Positions 25,948 through 40,006 of a stretch of DNA of 64,000 bases are shown here, one piece after another. The DNA is from Dyella marensis. GTDB lineage: Bacteria > Pseudomonadota > Gammaproteobacteria > Xanthomonadales > Rhodanobacteraceae. The notes beneath the pieces are model-generated. The model ran no database searches. It saw only the letters and a program-made list of their open reading frames with translations, and was not told the DNA's origin. How positions within the stretch are numbered: the stretch's first letter is position 1; every line of letters starts with the position of its first letter. Both the position numbers and the translations under genes were made by a program. The DNA is taken from contig NZ_FONH01000004.1 of NCBI RefSeq assembly GCF_900112865.1, positions 1-64,000 of the forward strand. The letters are read 5' to 3'.

Positions 25948-27729
25948 TTACCGGGCCAGGCCCTGCAAACTGGCCGCGTCGATCCGGTACACGGGGTACA
26001 GCCCGACATCCTGAGCCGTGTACCAGGGCGAGCGCTCGAAGAAGAAGAACAGCCGCTGCGAGGGGCTGGCGGCGAAGGCGGCGTCCTCGTGGAGCTTCTT
26101 GTCGAAGGCGGCCTTCAGCGCAGGATCCTTCGCCAGCATGTCGCGCGCCAACTGCTCCAGCACGCGCGGCTCGCCGTATTCCTTCGGCTCGAACACCGCG
26201 TCGAGGAAGCCCCAGCGCAGCAGCGAGTCCGGCGCCTGCGGCTCGAGCAGCTCGATCGCCACATTGGCCGTGCGCTGGTCCATCGGCACGATGACCGAAC
26301 CGGCCGGCAGCTCGACCTCGCGCGCGGTGGCGGACTGGGCGAAATCGCGCAGCATCAGATGGCCTTCGAACGGCTTGTTCGCCCACTGCGGCTTGTCCAG
26401 CTGGTAAGCCTGCACCTTGAGCTTCGCCGGCCTGGCCAGGCGGCGGTAGGCGATGCCGTGTTCGTCGAGCTTCTCGATCACCTGCGTCCACTGCGCGGGC
26501 ACCACGTACGCGGCCGGTGGCGCGATGGCGGTATCGGGCAGCAGGCCGTTCCAGTTCTGGATGTCGTAGGTGCGCGGCTTCGACGGGTCGTAGCGGATCC
26601 ACTCGCTGTTGGACACATCGCTATGCGTGAGGCTGAACTCGTAGCCCTTGAACTTGAATGGCGTCGGCGCCGGATCGTCCTTGAAGCTCAGCGCGACTTC
26701 CGCCTTCGGGTCGCGCGCACGCGCCACCACTGCCGCGTCCGCCTTGCGGTTGATCGCGATCAGGTTCGCCGCGTCCGCGCCGGCCTGCTCCAGCATCAGC
26801 GCGACCAGGTCGTAGGTGCCGCGCACGCGCACTTCGTAGCTCTTCAGCATGTGCGTCTCCACCAGCAGCGCCGGGCGGTTCTGCAGCGCCGCGTAGCCGG
26901 TGGAGAAGCGCGGGCCGGAGCCGAAGTTGACGATGCCCTTGCGCGGATCGCGGCCGTCCTTGAATTCCAGGTAGATCGAGGCGAGGTGGCCGCGCTGTTC
27001 GTAGGCGGGAATCACCTTGTCGTTGAGCAGATGCTGTTGCCACGCGCTGACCCCGGCATCGAGCTTGTGCGGGTCTTCCAGATACCAGGTGAGGTCGTAC
27101 TGGTAATCCGCGCCGTCGGTGGTGTGGATATCCATCAGCAGGTCGGGCTGCCAGCGCTGCCACAGTTTCAGCCAGTCGCGCATTTCCGGCGCATCGGCCT
27201 TGACGTAGTCGCGGTTGAGGTTGAGGTACTGCGACTGGCCGCGGAAGCCCATGCGGTCCGGGCCGTTCTGGTTGATGCGGTGATAGGGGCTGGCGTTCTC
27301 GTGGCCGTCCACGCTGAACACCGGAATGAACACCAGCACCGCATGATCCAGCAGGTGCGGCAGCTTGCCGGTCACGGCGAAATCGCGCAGCAGCATCAGG
27401 CCGGCGTCCTTGCCCTCGATCTCGCCGGGATGGATGCCGGCCTGCACCAGCACCACCGGCTTGCCCGCCTTGCGCGCGGCTTCCGGCGTGAACGTGCCGT
27501 CGCCGCTGGCGATCACCACCGTCATCGGACGGCCCTGCGGCGAGGTGCCGAAGCTTTCCACTTTCAACTTGCCGGGCGCCGCCTCGGCGAGCTTGCGCAG
27601 ATACGCCAGCGTGTCCGCATAGCTGGGCGTGGTGCGGAAGTGCGCGGCCTCGGCGGGCGTGGTCCAGTCGGCGGCATGGGCGAAGCTCGCGGAGGTGACG
27701 AGCAGGGCGGCGAACAGCAGTCGGTTCAT
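25948..27729 (-). CDS. M14 family zinc carboxypeptidase-like protein
   Basis: The 593-residue secreted product has a signal peptide (MNRLLFAALLVTSASFAHA) and an M14 domain. The HxxE zinc motif is in AGIHPGEIEGKDAG, the distal His in LMDIHTTDGADYQ, and the catalytic Glu in LLVETHMLKSYEVR. The C-terminal half has no domain I recognise. M14 enzymes trim C-terminal residues of peptides. The start was fixed by the signal peptide and by the 4-base overlap with the upstream DUF502 gene, which suggests translational coupling. An upstream extension of the frame runs inside that gene. Confidence 0.87.
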   Translation of the reverse strand: MNRLLFAALLVTSASFAHAADWTTPAEAAHFRTTPSYADTLAYLRKLAEAAPGKLKVESFGTSPQGRPMTVVIASGDGTFTPEAARKAGKPVVLVQAGIHPGEIEGKDAGLMLLRDFAVTGKLPHLLDHAVLVFIPVFSVDGHENASPYHRINQNGPDRMGFRGQSQYLNLNRDYVKADAPEMRDWLKLWQRWQPDLLMDIHTTDGADYQYDLTWYLEDPHKLDAGVSAWQQHLLNDKVIPAYEQRGHLASIYLEFKDGRDPRKGIVNFGSGPRFSTGYAALQNRPALLVETHMLKSYEVRVRGTYDLVALMLEQAGADAANLIAINRKADAAVVARARDPKAEVALSFKDDPAPTPFKFKGYEFSLTHSDVSNSEWIRYDPSKPRTYDIQNWNGLLPDTAIAPPAAYVVPAQWTQVIEKLDEHGIAYRRLARPAKLKVQAYQLDKPQWANKPFEGHLMLRDFAQSATAREVELPAGSVIVPMDQRTANVAIELLEPQAPDSLLRWGFLDAVFEPKEYGEPRVLEQLARDMLAKDPALKAAFDKKLHEDAAFAASPSQRLFFFFERSPWYTAQDVGLYPVYRIDAASLQGLAR

Positions 27730-28397
27730 GTGCGGTCCTGGGGGTGCGACAACGTAGCGGGCGAAGCCGGCAGGGTATCGGGCGCCACCGCGCCGCCGGA
27801 AATAATGAAGGCCATGGCCTGGTCCATGGTCCAGTCGGTCGGCGTCAGCTCGTCCACCGGCACCACTTCGAGATAGCCGCCGGTAGGGTTGGGTGTGGTG
27901 GGGATGTACACCGCGGCCATCTCGCGGCCGCTGCCTTGCTCGGTCATCACGCGGGTGACGAAGCCGACCACCTTCATGCCCTTGCGCGGGAAGTCGATCA
28001 GCACCACGCGCTGCACGCCCGAGGGCTTCTGCTGCAGCACCGCCATCAGCTTCTTGGTGCCGCCGTAGATGGTCTGCACCAGCGGGATGCGTGCGAGCAG
28101 GCCGTCGAAGGCCTCCAGCAGGCGCTGGCCGATCACCCGGTTGGCCAGCCAGCCGAGCAGGTACAGCGCCAGCAAGGTCAGCACCAGGGCCAGCACGAAC
28201 AGCAGCCAGCCGCGGTTGAGCGCTTCGCCCAGGGCCGGCGACGCGCGCCCGGTCGCGGCAAGGAAGGCCGCGACCAGCGGCGTGCCGATCCCGGCCAGCA
28301 GGCCGAGCACGAACTTGAACACCAGCCAGGTCACCCACAGCGGGATGAAGGTCAGCAGGCCGGTGAACAGATAGCGTTTGATGCGCAGTCGCCGCAT
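27726..28397 (-). CDS. DUF502 family membrane protein
   Basis: The 223-residue product begins MRRLRIKRYLFTGLLTFIPLWVTWLVFKFV and has two hydrophobic segments, the second being GWLLFVLALVLTLLALYLLGWLANRVIG. The DUF502 signatures IPLVQTIYGGTKKLMAVL and VVLIDFPRKGMKVVGFVT follow. The molecular role of the family is unknown. It overlaps the M14 gene by four bases and is divergent from the ECF sigma gene. A longer upstream reading of the frame overlaps the sigma gene and was rejected. Confidence 0.88.
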   Translation of the reverse strand: MRRLRIKRYLFTGLLTFIPLWVTWLVFKFVLGLLAGIGTPLVAAFLAATGRASPALGEALNRGWLLFVLALVLTLLALYLLGWLANRVIGQRLLEAFDGLLARIPLVQTIYGGTKKLMAVLQQKPSGVQRVVLIDFPRKGMKVVGFVTRVMTEQGSGREMAAVYIPTTPNPTGGYLEVVPVDELTPTDWTMDQAMAFIISGGAVAPDTLPASPATLSHPQDRT

Positions 28398-28541
28398 GGG
28401 GCGGGCCCTCGGGTAGCGGGGAAGCGGGCATTGTAGGGGGCGGGCGGCGGGGGCCGGCCGTGACGTTCGGCCCTTTCGCCGGCCGGCTGTGATTTTTTTC
28501 GCGGCCGCGCGAATCATGGAGGGAGAGCCAGGGGAGCGAGC

Positions 28542-29054
28542 ATGGGCAGCAGGCCGGACCAGCACGTATTCGAACAGCGATTGCGCGAACACCGGCGGCT
28601 GATCGCCAAGGTGGCGAGCGTCTACGCCGCCGGCGCGGAGGACCGGCGCGACCTGGAGCAGGAAATCTGCGTGCAGCTGTGGCGCGCCTTTCCCGGCTAC
28701 GACGAGCGCCGCGCCCGCTTCTCCACCTGGCTCTACCGCATCGCGTTGAACGTGGCGATCTCGCAGGTGCGCAGCAGCGCGGCCGGCGCCGGACGGCTGG
28801 AACCGCTGCAGCCGCATCACCTGGACACCATCGGTGCGGACGAAGCGCCGGAGCGCGACGAGCGCCTGGTCGCGCTGTACGCCTTCATCGGCCAGCTCGA
28901 ACCGCTCAACCGCGCGCTGATCCTGCTGTACCTGGAAGACCGCAGCTACGCCGAGATCGCCGAGGTGCTCGGCATCAGCGAAACCAACGTGGCGACCAAG
29001 CTCGGTCGCATCAAACAGACATTGCGCGACCGCATGGTCGCCGCGGAGGCATGA
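28542..29054 (+). CDS. ECF-type RNA polymerase sigma factor
   Basis: The 170-residue product has sigma region 2 (DRRDLEQEICVQLWRAFPGYDERRARFSTWLYRIALNVAISQVR) and region 4 (LNRALILLYLEDRSYAEIAEVLGISETNVATKLGRIKQTLRDRM). It directs core polymerase to a small stress regulon. Its stop overlaps the ATG of the next gene, a four-helix membrane protein, so the two are almost certainly co-expressed. GGAGGGAGAGCC upstream supplies the ribosome site. I could not assign the ECF group. Confidence 0.9.
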   Translation: MGSRPDQHVFEQRLREHRRLIAKVASVYAAGAEDRRDLEQEICVQLWRAFPGYDERRARFSTWLYRIALNVAISQVRSSAAGAGRLEPLQPHHLDTIGADEAPERDERLVALYAFIGQLEPLNRALILLYLEDRSYAEIAEVLGISETNVATKLGRIKQTLRDRMVAAEA

Positions 29055-29707
29055 CGATGGAACTGGATGATCTCAAGCAGAGCTGGCAGGCGCTGGACCG
29101 TCGTCTGGCGCAGCAGCACGAACTGAACCTGCAGCTGCATCGCGAAAGCCGGCTGGAGAAGATGAAGCACGGCCTGCGCCCGCTGTGGGTGGGCCAGATC
29201 GTGCAGATCGTCGCGGGCGCCTTGCTCAGTCTGGTCGCCGGCAACTTCTGGTTCGAGCATCGGCAGTTTCCGCACCTGCTGTTCTGCGGCGTGCTGGTGC
29301 ATCTGTACGGCGTGCTGATGATCGTGTTCGGAGCGCGCAATCTGCACCTGGTCAAGCAGGTGGATTACGCGGCACCGGTGCTGGAGATCCAGCGGCGGCT
29401 GGCAGAATTGCGCGCATGGAAAACCAGGATCGAGGCACCGGTATTCCTGGTGACCGGCTGCTTCGTGTGGATTCCCGCGCTGCTGATGCTGTTCGCGGGG
29501 TTGGGCGCCGATGTATGGCGGCTGCATCCGGACGTGGTGCTGTGGCTGTGCGCCAGCGGCGTGGCCAGCCTCGCGCTGGCGTGGCTGGCGATCCATCTGA
29601 TCAGGTGCGTGTGGGGTGCGCGGGTGCTGGAGCGCGAAGCGGCCGGCTACAGCGTGCGCCGCGCGGAAGCGGCGCTGGACGAAGTGCGCCGGTTTGAAAA
29701 CGACTGA
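29051..29707 (+). CDS. membrane protein paired with ECF sigma factor (candidate anti-sigma)
   Basis: The 218-residue product starts MTMELDDLKQSWQALDRRLAQQ, an amphipathic cytosolic segment of the kind seen in proteins encoded beside ECF sigma factors. Four hydrophobic helices follow, roughly residues 50-70, 75-95, 130-150 and 160-185, then a basic C-terminal tail. There is no zf-HC2 motif. The ATGA overlap with the sigma gene and the cytosolic N-terminus suggest it holds the sigma factor at the membrane. This is an inference. The start could also be the Met two codons downstream. Confidence 0.7.
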   Translation: MTMELDDLKQSWQALDRRLAQQHELNLQLHRESRLEKMKHGLRPLWVGQIVQIVAGALLSLVAGNFWFEHRQFPHLLFCGVLVHLYGVLMIVFGARNLHLVKQVDYAAPVLEIQRRLAELRAWKTRIEAPVFLVTGCFVWIPALLMLFAGLGADVWRLHPDVVLWLCASGVASLALAWLAIHLIRCVWGARVLEREAAGYSVRRAEAALDEVRRFEND

Positions 29708-29720
29708 CCGGAACATCTGC

Positions 29721-29817
29721 GTAGGTTGGGGTGAGCCGCAGGCGAACCCCAACATGCATGTGTCACCACGAAACGCCCCGCATTGCTGGGGTTCGCCTGC
29801 GGCTCACCTCAACCTAC
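29721..29817. repeat. long palindromic repeat, family A (copy A2)
   Basis: The left arm (29721-29753) is identical to copy A1. The right arm has small changes (GCTGGGGTTCG..., CACCTCAACCTAC). The loop sequence is unrelated to that of other copies. It fills the gap between the sigma-partner gene and the convergent DUF4442 gene, ending eight bases from the latter's stop. Confidence 0.9.
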
Positions 29818-29825
29818 GCCGGACG

Positions 29826-30287
29826 TTATGCCATCTCGCGGGCTCGCGGCTTCAGGCGCACATACAGCTGCTTGCGCACCTTCGCCACCACCTCGCCATC
29901 CGCGGTCTTCACGTCCGTCTCGAACCAGCGCAACACCTTCTCGCCATTCGCCGCGGCCGCGCGCAGTTCGTCGATCACCGCCGGTTCCAGCTTGAACTGC
30001 GCATAGACGTCGGCGCGCCCCGGTGCCACGAAGTCGATGGCGCCGGCCTTGTCCCACACGAAGTACTCGCCGCCCAGCTGGTGCATCACCAGCAGCATCC
30101 AGAACGGATCGGTCATGGAAAAAAGATTGCCGCCGAACTGGGTGCGCACGTAGTTGCGGTTCCACGGCCGCAGGCGCAGCACCACCCGCGCTTCCGAGTA
30201 ATCCTCCGCCACGTGCTGCACGCGGATGCTGTTGAACAGGAACGGCGGCCAGAGGTTGAGCAGGCGGCGGAAGGTGGATGCGCGCAT
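29826..30287 (-). CDS. DUF4442 domain protein (hotdog fold, thioesterase-like)
   Basis: The 153-residue product matches DUF4442 proteins: MRASTFRRLLNLWPPFLFNSIRV, VRTQFGGNLFSMTDPFWMLLVMHQLG and DKAGAIDFVAPGRADVYAQF. The family shares the hotdog fold of acyl-CoA thioesterases, but no activity is established. I chose the start at 30287 because family members begin near this point. An in-frame ATG at 30332 would add 15 residues. It is downstream of cnoX on the same strand with a 65-bp gap. Confidence 0.82.
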   Translation of the reverse strand: MRASTFRRLLNLWPPFLFNSIRVQHVAEDYSEARVVLRLRPWNRNYVRTQFGGNLFSMTDPFWMLLVMHQLGGEYFVWDKAGAIDFVAPGRADVYAQFKLEPAVIDELRAAAANGEKVLRWFETDVKTADGEVVAKVRKQLYVRLKPRAREMA

Positions 30288-30352
30288 CGGAGGGCGTGAC
30301 TGGCGAAAGGTACGCCAGTCTACGCTATGCATACGCCACCGTATGGGCTGGT

Positions 30353-31213
30353 TCAGAACAGCAGCGAAGCCATTCGCCGGCGGTACTTGCCGACCAGCTC
30401 GGCGTCGTCGAGCGTGGCGAAGGCGGCGAGCAGGCGCTTTTTGGCCTGGCCTTCGTTCCAGTCGCGGGCCTTCTCCAGGATGGCCAGGAACTGCTCCAGG
30501 CCGGCGGCCGCATCGCCCTCCAGCAGCAGGCGCACGCCGAGCAGGTCGCGCGCCGGCCAGTCCGCGGCATCGGCCTGCACGCGCTGCTGCAGCTCGCCCA
30601 GCGAGGGCGCGCCCTGCAGTGCGCGGGCCAGGTCGAGCTGGCTGCGCAGGCGCACGGCGCGGGCGTCGGTGGCGAGATTGGCGGGCAGGCTGGTCAGCTC
30701 GGCTTCGGCGGCGTCGGCCTGGCCGGCCTTCATCAGGGCCAGGGCCAGGTCGAGCTTGAGCTCCGCGCGGTCCGGCTCGGCGGCGATCTCGGCGCGCAGG
30801 CGCGCGATCGCCGCATCGGCGGTTTCGGCCGGGGCGAGCTCGGCTTCTTCGGTCGCGCCCTCGCGCGGCTGCACGTGGCGCTGCAGGAATTCGCGCAGCT
30901 GGCCCTCGGGCAGGGCGCCGGCGAAGCCGTCGACGATCTGGCCGTCCTTCACCAGGATCACCGTGGGAATGCTGCGCACGCCGAACATGCCGGCCAGCTG
31001 CTGGTTCTTGTCGACGTCGACCTTGGCCAGGCGGAACGCGCCGTTGAAGGCGGTCGCCAGTTTCTCCAGCAGCGGCCCCAGGGTCTTGCAGGGGCCGCAC
31101 CAGGTCGCCCAGAAGTCGATCAGGATCGGCGTGGTCAGCGAAGCCTGCAGCACCTCGGCTTCGAAGTTCTCCTGGTCAACGTCGAAGACATGGGTGGGGG
31201 CGTCGCTGGTCAC
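30353..31213 (-). CDS. cnoX: chaperedoxin CnoX (YbbN), thioredoxin-TPR protein
   Basis: The 286-residue product has an N-terminal thioredoxin domain with an intact WCGPCK active site (about residues 37-42) and a C-terminal tetratricopeptide region (AELKLDLALALMKAGQADAAEAELTSLP...). CnoX holds unfolded proteins under oxidative (bleach) stress and hands them to chaperones. E. coli CnoX lacks a redox-active CxxC. This one keeps it, so it probably also reduces disulfides. The GTG start at 31213 (VTSDAPTHVFDVD) is preceded by GGAG. A longer upstream frame has no support. Confidence 0.9.
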   Translation of the reverse strand: MTSDAPTHVFDVDQENFEAEVLQASLTTPILIDFWATWCGPCKTLGPLLEKLATAFNGAFRLAKVDVDKNQQLAGMFGVRSIPTVILVKDGQIVDGFAGALPEGQLREFLQRHVQPREGATEEAELAPAETADAAIARLRAEIAAEPDRAELKLDLALALMKAGQADAAEAELTSLPANLATDARAVRLRSQLDLARALQGAPSLGELQQRVQADAADWPARDLLGVRLLLEGDAAAGLEQFLAILEKARDWNEGQAKKRLLAAFATLDDAELVGKYRRRMASLLF

Positions 31214-31392
31214 GGCTGAAGCTCCGGGGGATAAGAGGAATCGGAAACAGATCAGGGCAGCGCGGAGCATATCAAGAGGCGCCGGCAGGCCGTTCCCGGC
31301 CCGTGCTGAATGGCCCGAACGGCAGGTGGTCGCTTGCTGCGCGGATTTGAGAGAATCCGCGGGATGACGAGCCGCACCTAAGACCACCCCTC

Positions 31393-32004
31393 ATGGCCGA
31401 TAGCCAGCCGCTGCTGATCTGCGAGCACTGCGACACCGTCTACCGGCGGCGCGAGCTGTGCTGCGGCGAGATTGCGCGCTGCCTGCGCTGCGACGCCATC
31501 CTGGAGCGGCACCACCGCCTGGGCGTGGGCGCGATGTTCGCCCTGGTGGTCACCGCGATGCTGGTCTTCGTGCAGGCCAACGTATGGCCCATCGTCACCC
31601 TCGGCCTCAGCGGGCAGATGATCAGCACCACGCTGTGGGGCGCCATCGTGATGATGTGGCGCGAGCATTCGCAGATCGTGTCGATGCTGGCCGCCGCCAC
31701 GCTGTTCTTCTTTCCGCTGGGCAAGATGCTGCTGCTGGGCTGGGTGCTGTTCTTCGCCCAGCAGGGCCGCCGCGCGCCGGGTTTCCGCCTGGCCATGGTG
31801 GCGCTGTACCGGCTGGGGCCGTGGACCATGAGCGAGGTGTTCGTGCTCGGCGCGCTGGTGGCGATCGTCAAGGCGCGCGTGTACTTCGAGGTGATCCTCA
31901 ACCCGGGCATCTTCGCCTACGCCGCGCTCACCCTGCTGATCACCGTGTTCGCCAGCATCGACCTGCGCCGCCTGTGGGAGCTGGTGCCGGAGCGCAGCGC
32001 GTGA
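31393..32004 (+). CDS. pqiA: paraquat-inducible protein A, N-terminal half homologue
   Basis: The 203-residue product has a CxxC-CxxC zinc-ribbon-like head (CEHC...CLRC) and about four transmembrane helices, the repeat unit of PqiA/LetA proteins. In E. coli one 417-residue PqiA holds two such units. Here the second unit is a separate ORF overlapping by four bases (GTGA). PqiA works with PqiB and PqiC to move lipids between the inner and outer membranes. Start ATG 31393, shortly after a divergent promoter region shared with cnoX. Confidence 0.9.
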   Translation: MADSQPLLICEHCDTVYRRRELCCGEIARCLRCDAILERHHRLGVGAMFALVVTAMLVFVQANVWPIVTLGLSGQMISTTLWGAIVMMWREHSQIVSMLAAATLFFFPLGKMLLLGWVLFFAQQGRRAPGFRLAMVALYRLGPWTMSEVFVLGALVAIVKARVYFEVILNPGIFAYAALTLLITVFASIDLRRLWELVPERSA

Positions 32005-32619
32005 GCCAGGACCTGCCGCGCGCCGACGAGCTGGGCCTGATCGGCTGCCACGTCTGCGGCCTGGTCTGCCGCGACACCGGCGCGGAAGGCGCGCACTGCC
32101 CGCGCTGCCACTCGGCGCTGCACCGGCGCAAGCAGGCCAGCTACAGCCGCACGCTGGCGCTGCTGCTGGCCGCCTTCATGCTGTACATCCCCGCCAACGT
32201 GCTGCCGATCATGCGCACCGCCAGCGTGGGCGACATCGACGACAACACCATCCTGAGCGGCGTGATCGAGCTGTGGGTGAAGGGCTCGCCGGACCTGGCG
32301 GTGATCGTCTTCACCGCCAGCATCGTGGTGCCGATGCTGAAATTCCTGGCGCTGGGGCTGCTGCTGTGGAGTTCGCGCCACGCCACGCCGTGGGCGCGGC
32401 GGCAGCGCGCCAAGCTCTATCGGCTGGTCGAGCTGATCGGCTACTGGTCGATGCTGGACGTGTTCGTGGTGGCGCTGCTGACGGCGCTGGTGCGGTTCGG
32501 TGTATTGAGCCTGGTGGAACCCCTGCCCGGCGTGGTGTTCTTCGGCCTCACGGTGATCCTCACCATGTTCGCCTCGATGAGTTTCGACCCCAGGCTGATC
32601 TGGGATGGCAGGGAATCCG

Positions 32620-32627
<8 letters not shown>
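32001..32627 (+). CDS. pqiA: paraquat-inducible protein A, C-terminal half homologue
   Basis: The 208-residue product repeats the architecture of the preceding gene: CHVCGLVC...CPRC, then four transmembrane helices (LLLAAFMLYIPANVLPIMRT is a PqiA signature). The GTG start at 32001 overlaps the upstream stop codon. The end overlaps pqiB by eight bases (ATGACTGA). Both halves are probably co-translated and assemble as the membrane partner of PqiB. Confidence 0.9.
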
Positions 32628-38262
<5,635 letters not shown>

Positions 38263-38266
38263 GCCC

Positions 38267-39286
38267 ATGCCGCTCAATTCCACGCAGTGGCAGAAGGCGC
38301 TGGCTGGCGACAGCCTGCGTCCGGTGTACCTGCTGGCCGGCGAGGAACTGCTGGTGCTGGAAGCCGCCGACGCGCTGCGTGCGCAGGCGCGCCGCCTCGG
38401 CTACACCGAGCGCGAAGTGCTCGACGTCGGCAATCATTTCGACTGGGACGACCTGGCGCGCTCGGCCGCCGGCATGTCGCTGTTCGCCACGCGCCGCCTG
38501 CTCGACCTGCGCCTGCCCACCGGCCGCCCCGGCACCGAGGGCGCCAAGGCGATCAACGAGTTCTGCGCGAACCCGCCGCCGGACGTCACCCTGCTGATCA
38601 CCGCGATCGAGTGGAGCAGCAAGCACGAGGGCGCGTGGACCAGGAACCTGGATGCCGCCGGCGCGCTGGTGGTGTTCAACGCGCCCAAGCCGCACGAATG
38701 GGCGGCCTGGGTCGGCGCACGGCTGGCCTCGCGCGGCCTCAGCGCCACGCCGGACGCCGCCGCGCTGCTGGCCGAGCGCGTGGAGGGCAACCTGCTCGCC
38801 GCCGCGCAGGAGATCGACAAGCTCGCCGTGCTGCGCGGCGAGGGCGGTGGCGCTCGCATCGACGCGACCGAGATGGAACACCTGGTCGCCGACAGCGCGC
38901 GCTACGACGCCTTCAAGCTCACCGACGCGGCCTTCGCCGGCGACGGCGGCCGCGCGCTGCACATCCTGGCCGGCCTGCGCGCCGAGGGCGACGAGCTGAT
39001 CGCGCTGATGGGCTGGCTGGTCAATCAATTGCAGCTGGCGCTGCGCCTGGCCAATGCGCGCGATTTCGCCGCGCAGGCCCGCGCCGAGCGCCTGTGGCCG
39101 GCGCGCGAGCAGCTGTTCCGCAAGGCGCTGCGCCGCGCGCCGCGCGAGCACTGGTTGCAGTGCCTGGCGCGCGCCGCGCGCATCGACCGCATCGCCAAGG
39201 GCCGCGAGGCCGGCGATGCCTGGCTGGAGGCGGAACGCCTGATCGCCGCCATCGCCGAACCGCGGGCCGCCAGCGCGCTCGCATGA
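38267..39286 (+). CDS. holA: DNA polymerase III delta subunit
   Basis: The 339-residue product matches the clamp-loader delta subunit: MPLNSTQWQKALAGDSLRPVYLLAGEELLVLEAADALR at the N-terminus and EGNLLAAAQEIDKLAVL in the second domain. Delta opens the beta sliding clamp for loading onto primed DNA. It starts four bases after lptE, and its stop overlaps the nadD start. Confidence 0.94.
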   Translation: MPLNSTQWQKALAGDSLRPVYLLAGEELLVLEAADALRAQARRLGYTEREVLDVGNHFDWDDLARSAAGMSLFATRRLLDLRLPTGRPGTEGAKAINEFCANPPPDVTLLITAIEWSSKHEGAWTRNLDAAGALVVFNAPKPHEWAAWVGARLASRGLSATPDAAALLAERVEGNLLAAAQEIDKLAVLRGEGGGARIDATEMEHLVADSARYDAFKLTDAAFAGDGGRALHILAGLRAEGDELIALMGWLVNQLQLALRLANARDFAAQARAERLWPAREQLFRKALRRAPREHWLQCLARAARIDRIAKGREAGDAWLEAERLIAAIAEPRAASALA

Positions 39287-39918
39287 AGCCCCTGGCGCTG
39301 TTCGGCGGCACCTTCGATCCGGTGCACCTGGGTCATCTGAGCGTGGCCTGGGAAGCGGCCGAGCTGCTCGACGCCGAGGTGCGGCTGATGCCGGCCAATG
39401 TGCCGCCGCACAAGCCGGCACCGCTGGCGAATGCGGAGCAGCGGGTGGCGATGCTGCACGCGGCGTTGCAGAAGCAGGGCCGCTTGGCGGTGGATACGCG
39501 GGAGCTGCGGCGCGGCGGGCCGTCGTATACGTATGACACGTTGTGCGAGTTGCGCGCTGAGGTGGGTGCGCGGCCGCTGGTGCTGTTGTTAGGTGTGGAT
39601 GCGTTCGCGGGGTTGCCGAGTTGGCATCGCTGGCGCGAGCTGTTCGAGGTGGCGCACCTGGGTGTGTTGAGTCGGCCCGGCGTCGAGCCGGAATTGCCGC
39701 ATACGCTGTGGACGGAGATCGAGGCACGTCGTACCGACGATGTGGCCGAACTGCACGCGCACCCGGCCGGCTGCGTGATCGAACTGGCGGTGACGCCGCT
39801 GGAGATTTCCGCCACGCGCATTCGCGAACTGCTGGCGGCGGGACGCGACCCGCGTTATCTGCTGCCCTGCGGGCTGTTCGAAGATCCGGCGCTGCTCGCG
39901 CCGTACCGCAGAACGTAG
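39283..39918 (+). CDS. nadD: nicotinate-nucleotide adenylyltransferase
   Basis: The 211-residue product carries the nucleotidyltransferase motif GGTFDPVHLGH at residues 8-18 and the C-terminal ISATRIRELLAAGRDPRYLLP (the ISSTxxR equivalent). It adenylates nicotinate mononucleotide in NAD synthesis. The TAG stop at 39916-39918 lies in the outer end of palindromic repeat A3, so the repeat supplies the stop codon. rsfS, which normally follows directly, is 6.2 kb away. Confidence 0.95.
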   Translation: MKPLALFGGTFDPVHLGHLSVAWEAAELLDAEVRLMPANVPPHKPAPLANAEQRVAMLHAALQKQGRLAVDTRELRRGGPSYTYDTLCELRAEVGARPLVLLLGVDAFAGLPSWHRWRELFEVAHLGVLSRPGVEPELPHTLWTEIEARRTDDVAELHAHPAGCVIELAVTPLEISATRIRELLAAGRDPRYLLPCGLFEDPALLAPYRRT

Positions 39919-39998
39919 GTTGGGGTGAGCCGCAGGCGAACCCCAACATTGCCGTGCACCCGGATGTTGGGGTTCGCCTGCGGCTCACCCCAACCTAC
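39915..39998. repeat. long palindromic repeat, family A (copy A3)
   Basis: Two 33-bp arms like those of copy A1 enclose an 18-bp loop. The outermost GTAGG provides the TAG stop of nadD. The right end lies eight bases from the stop of the convergent msrB. It marks the left boundary of the block that separates nadD from rsfS. Confidence 0.92.
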
Positions 39999-40006
39999 GC
40001 GGCTGG

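Noticed and set aside
28440-28500. G+C hairpin followed by a T-run near 28493-28499 as a terminator
   Set aside because: It lies between divergent genes (DUF502 and ECF sigma), where no transcript is expected to end.
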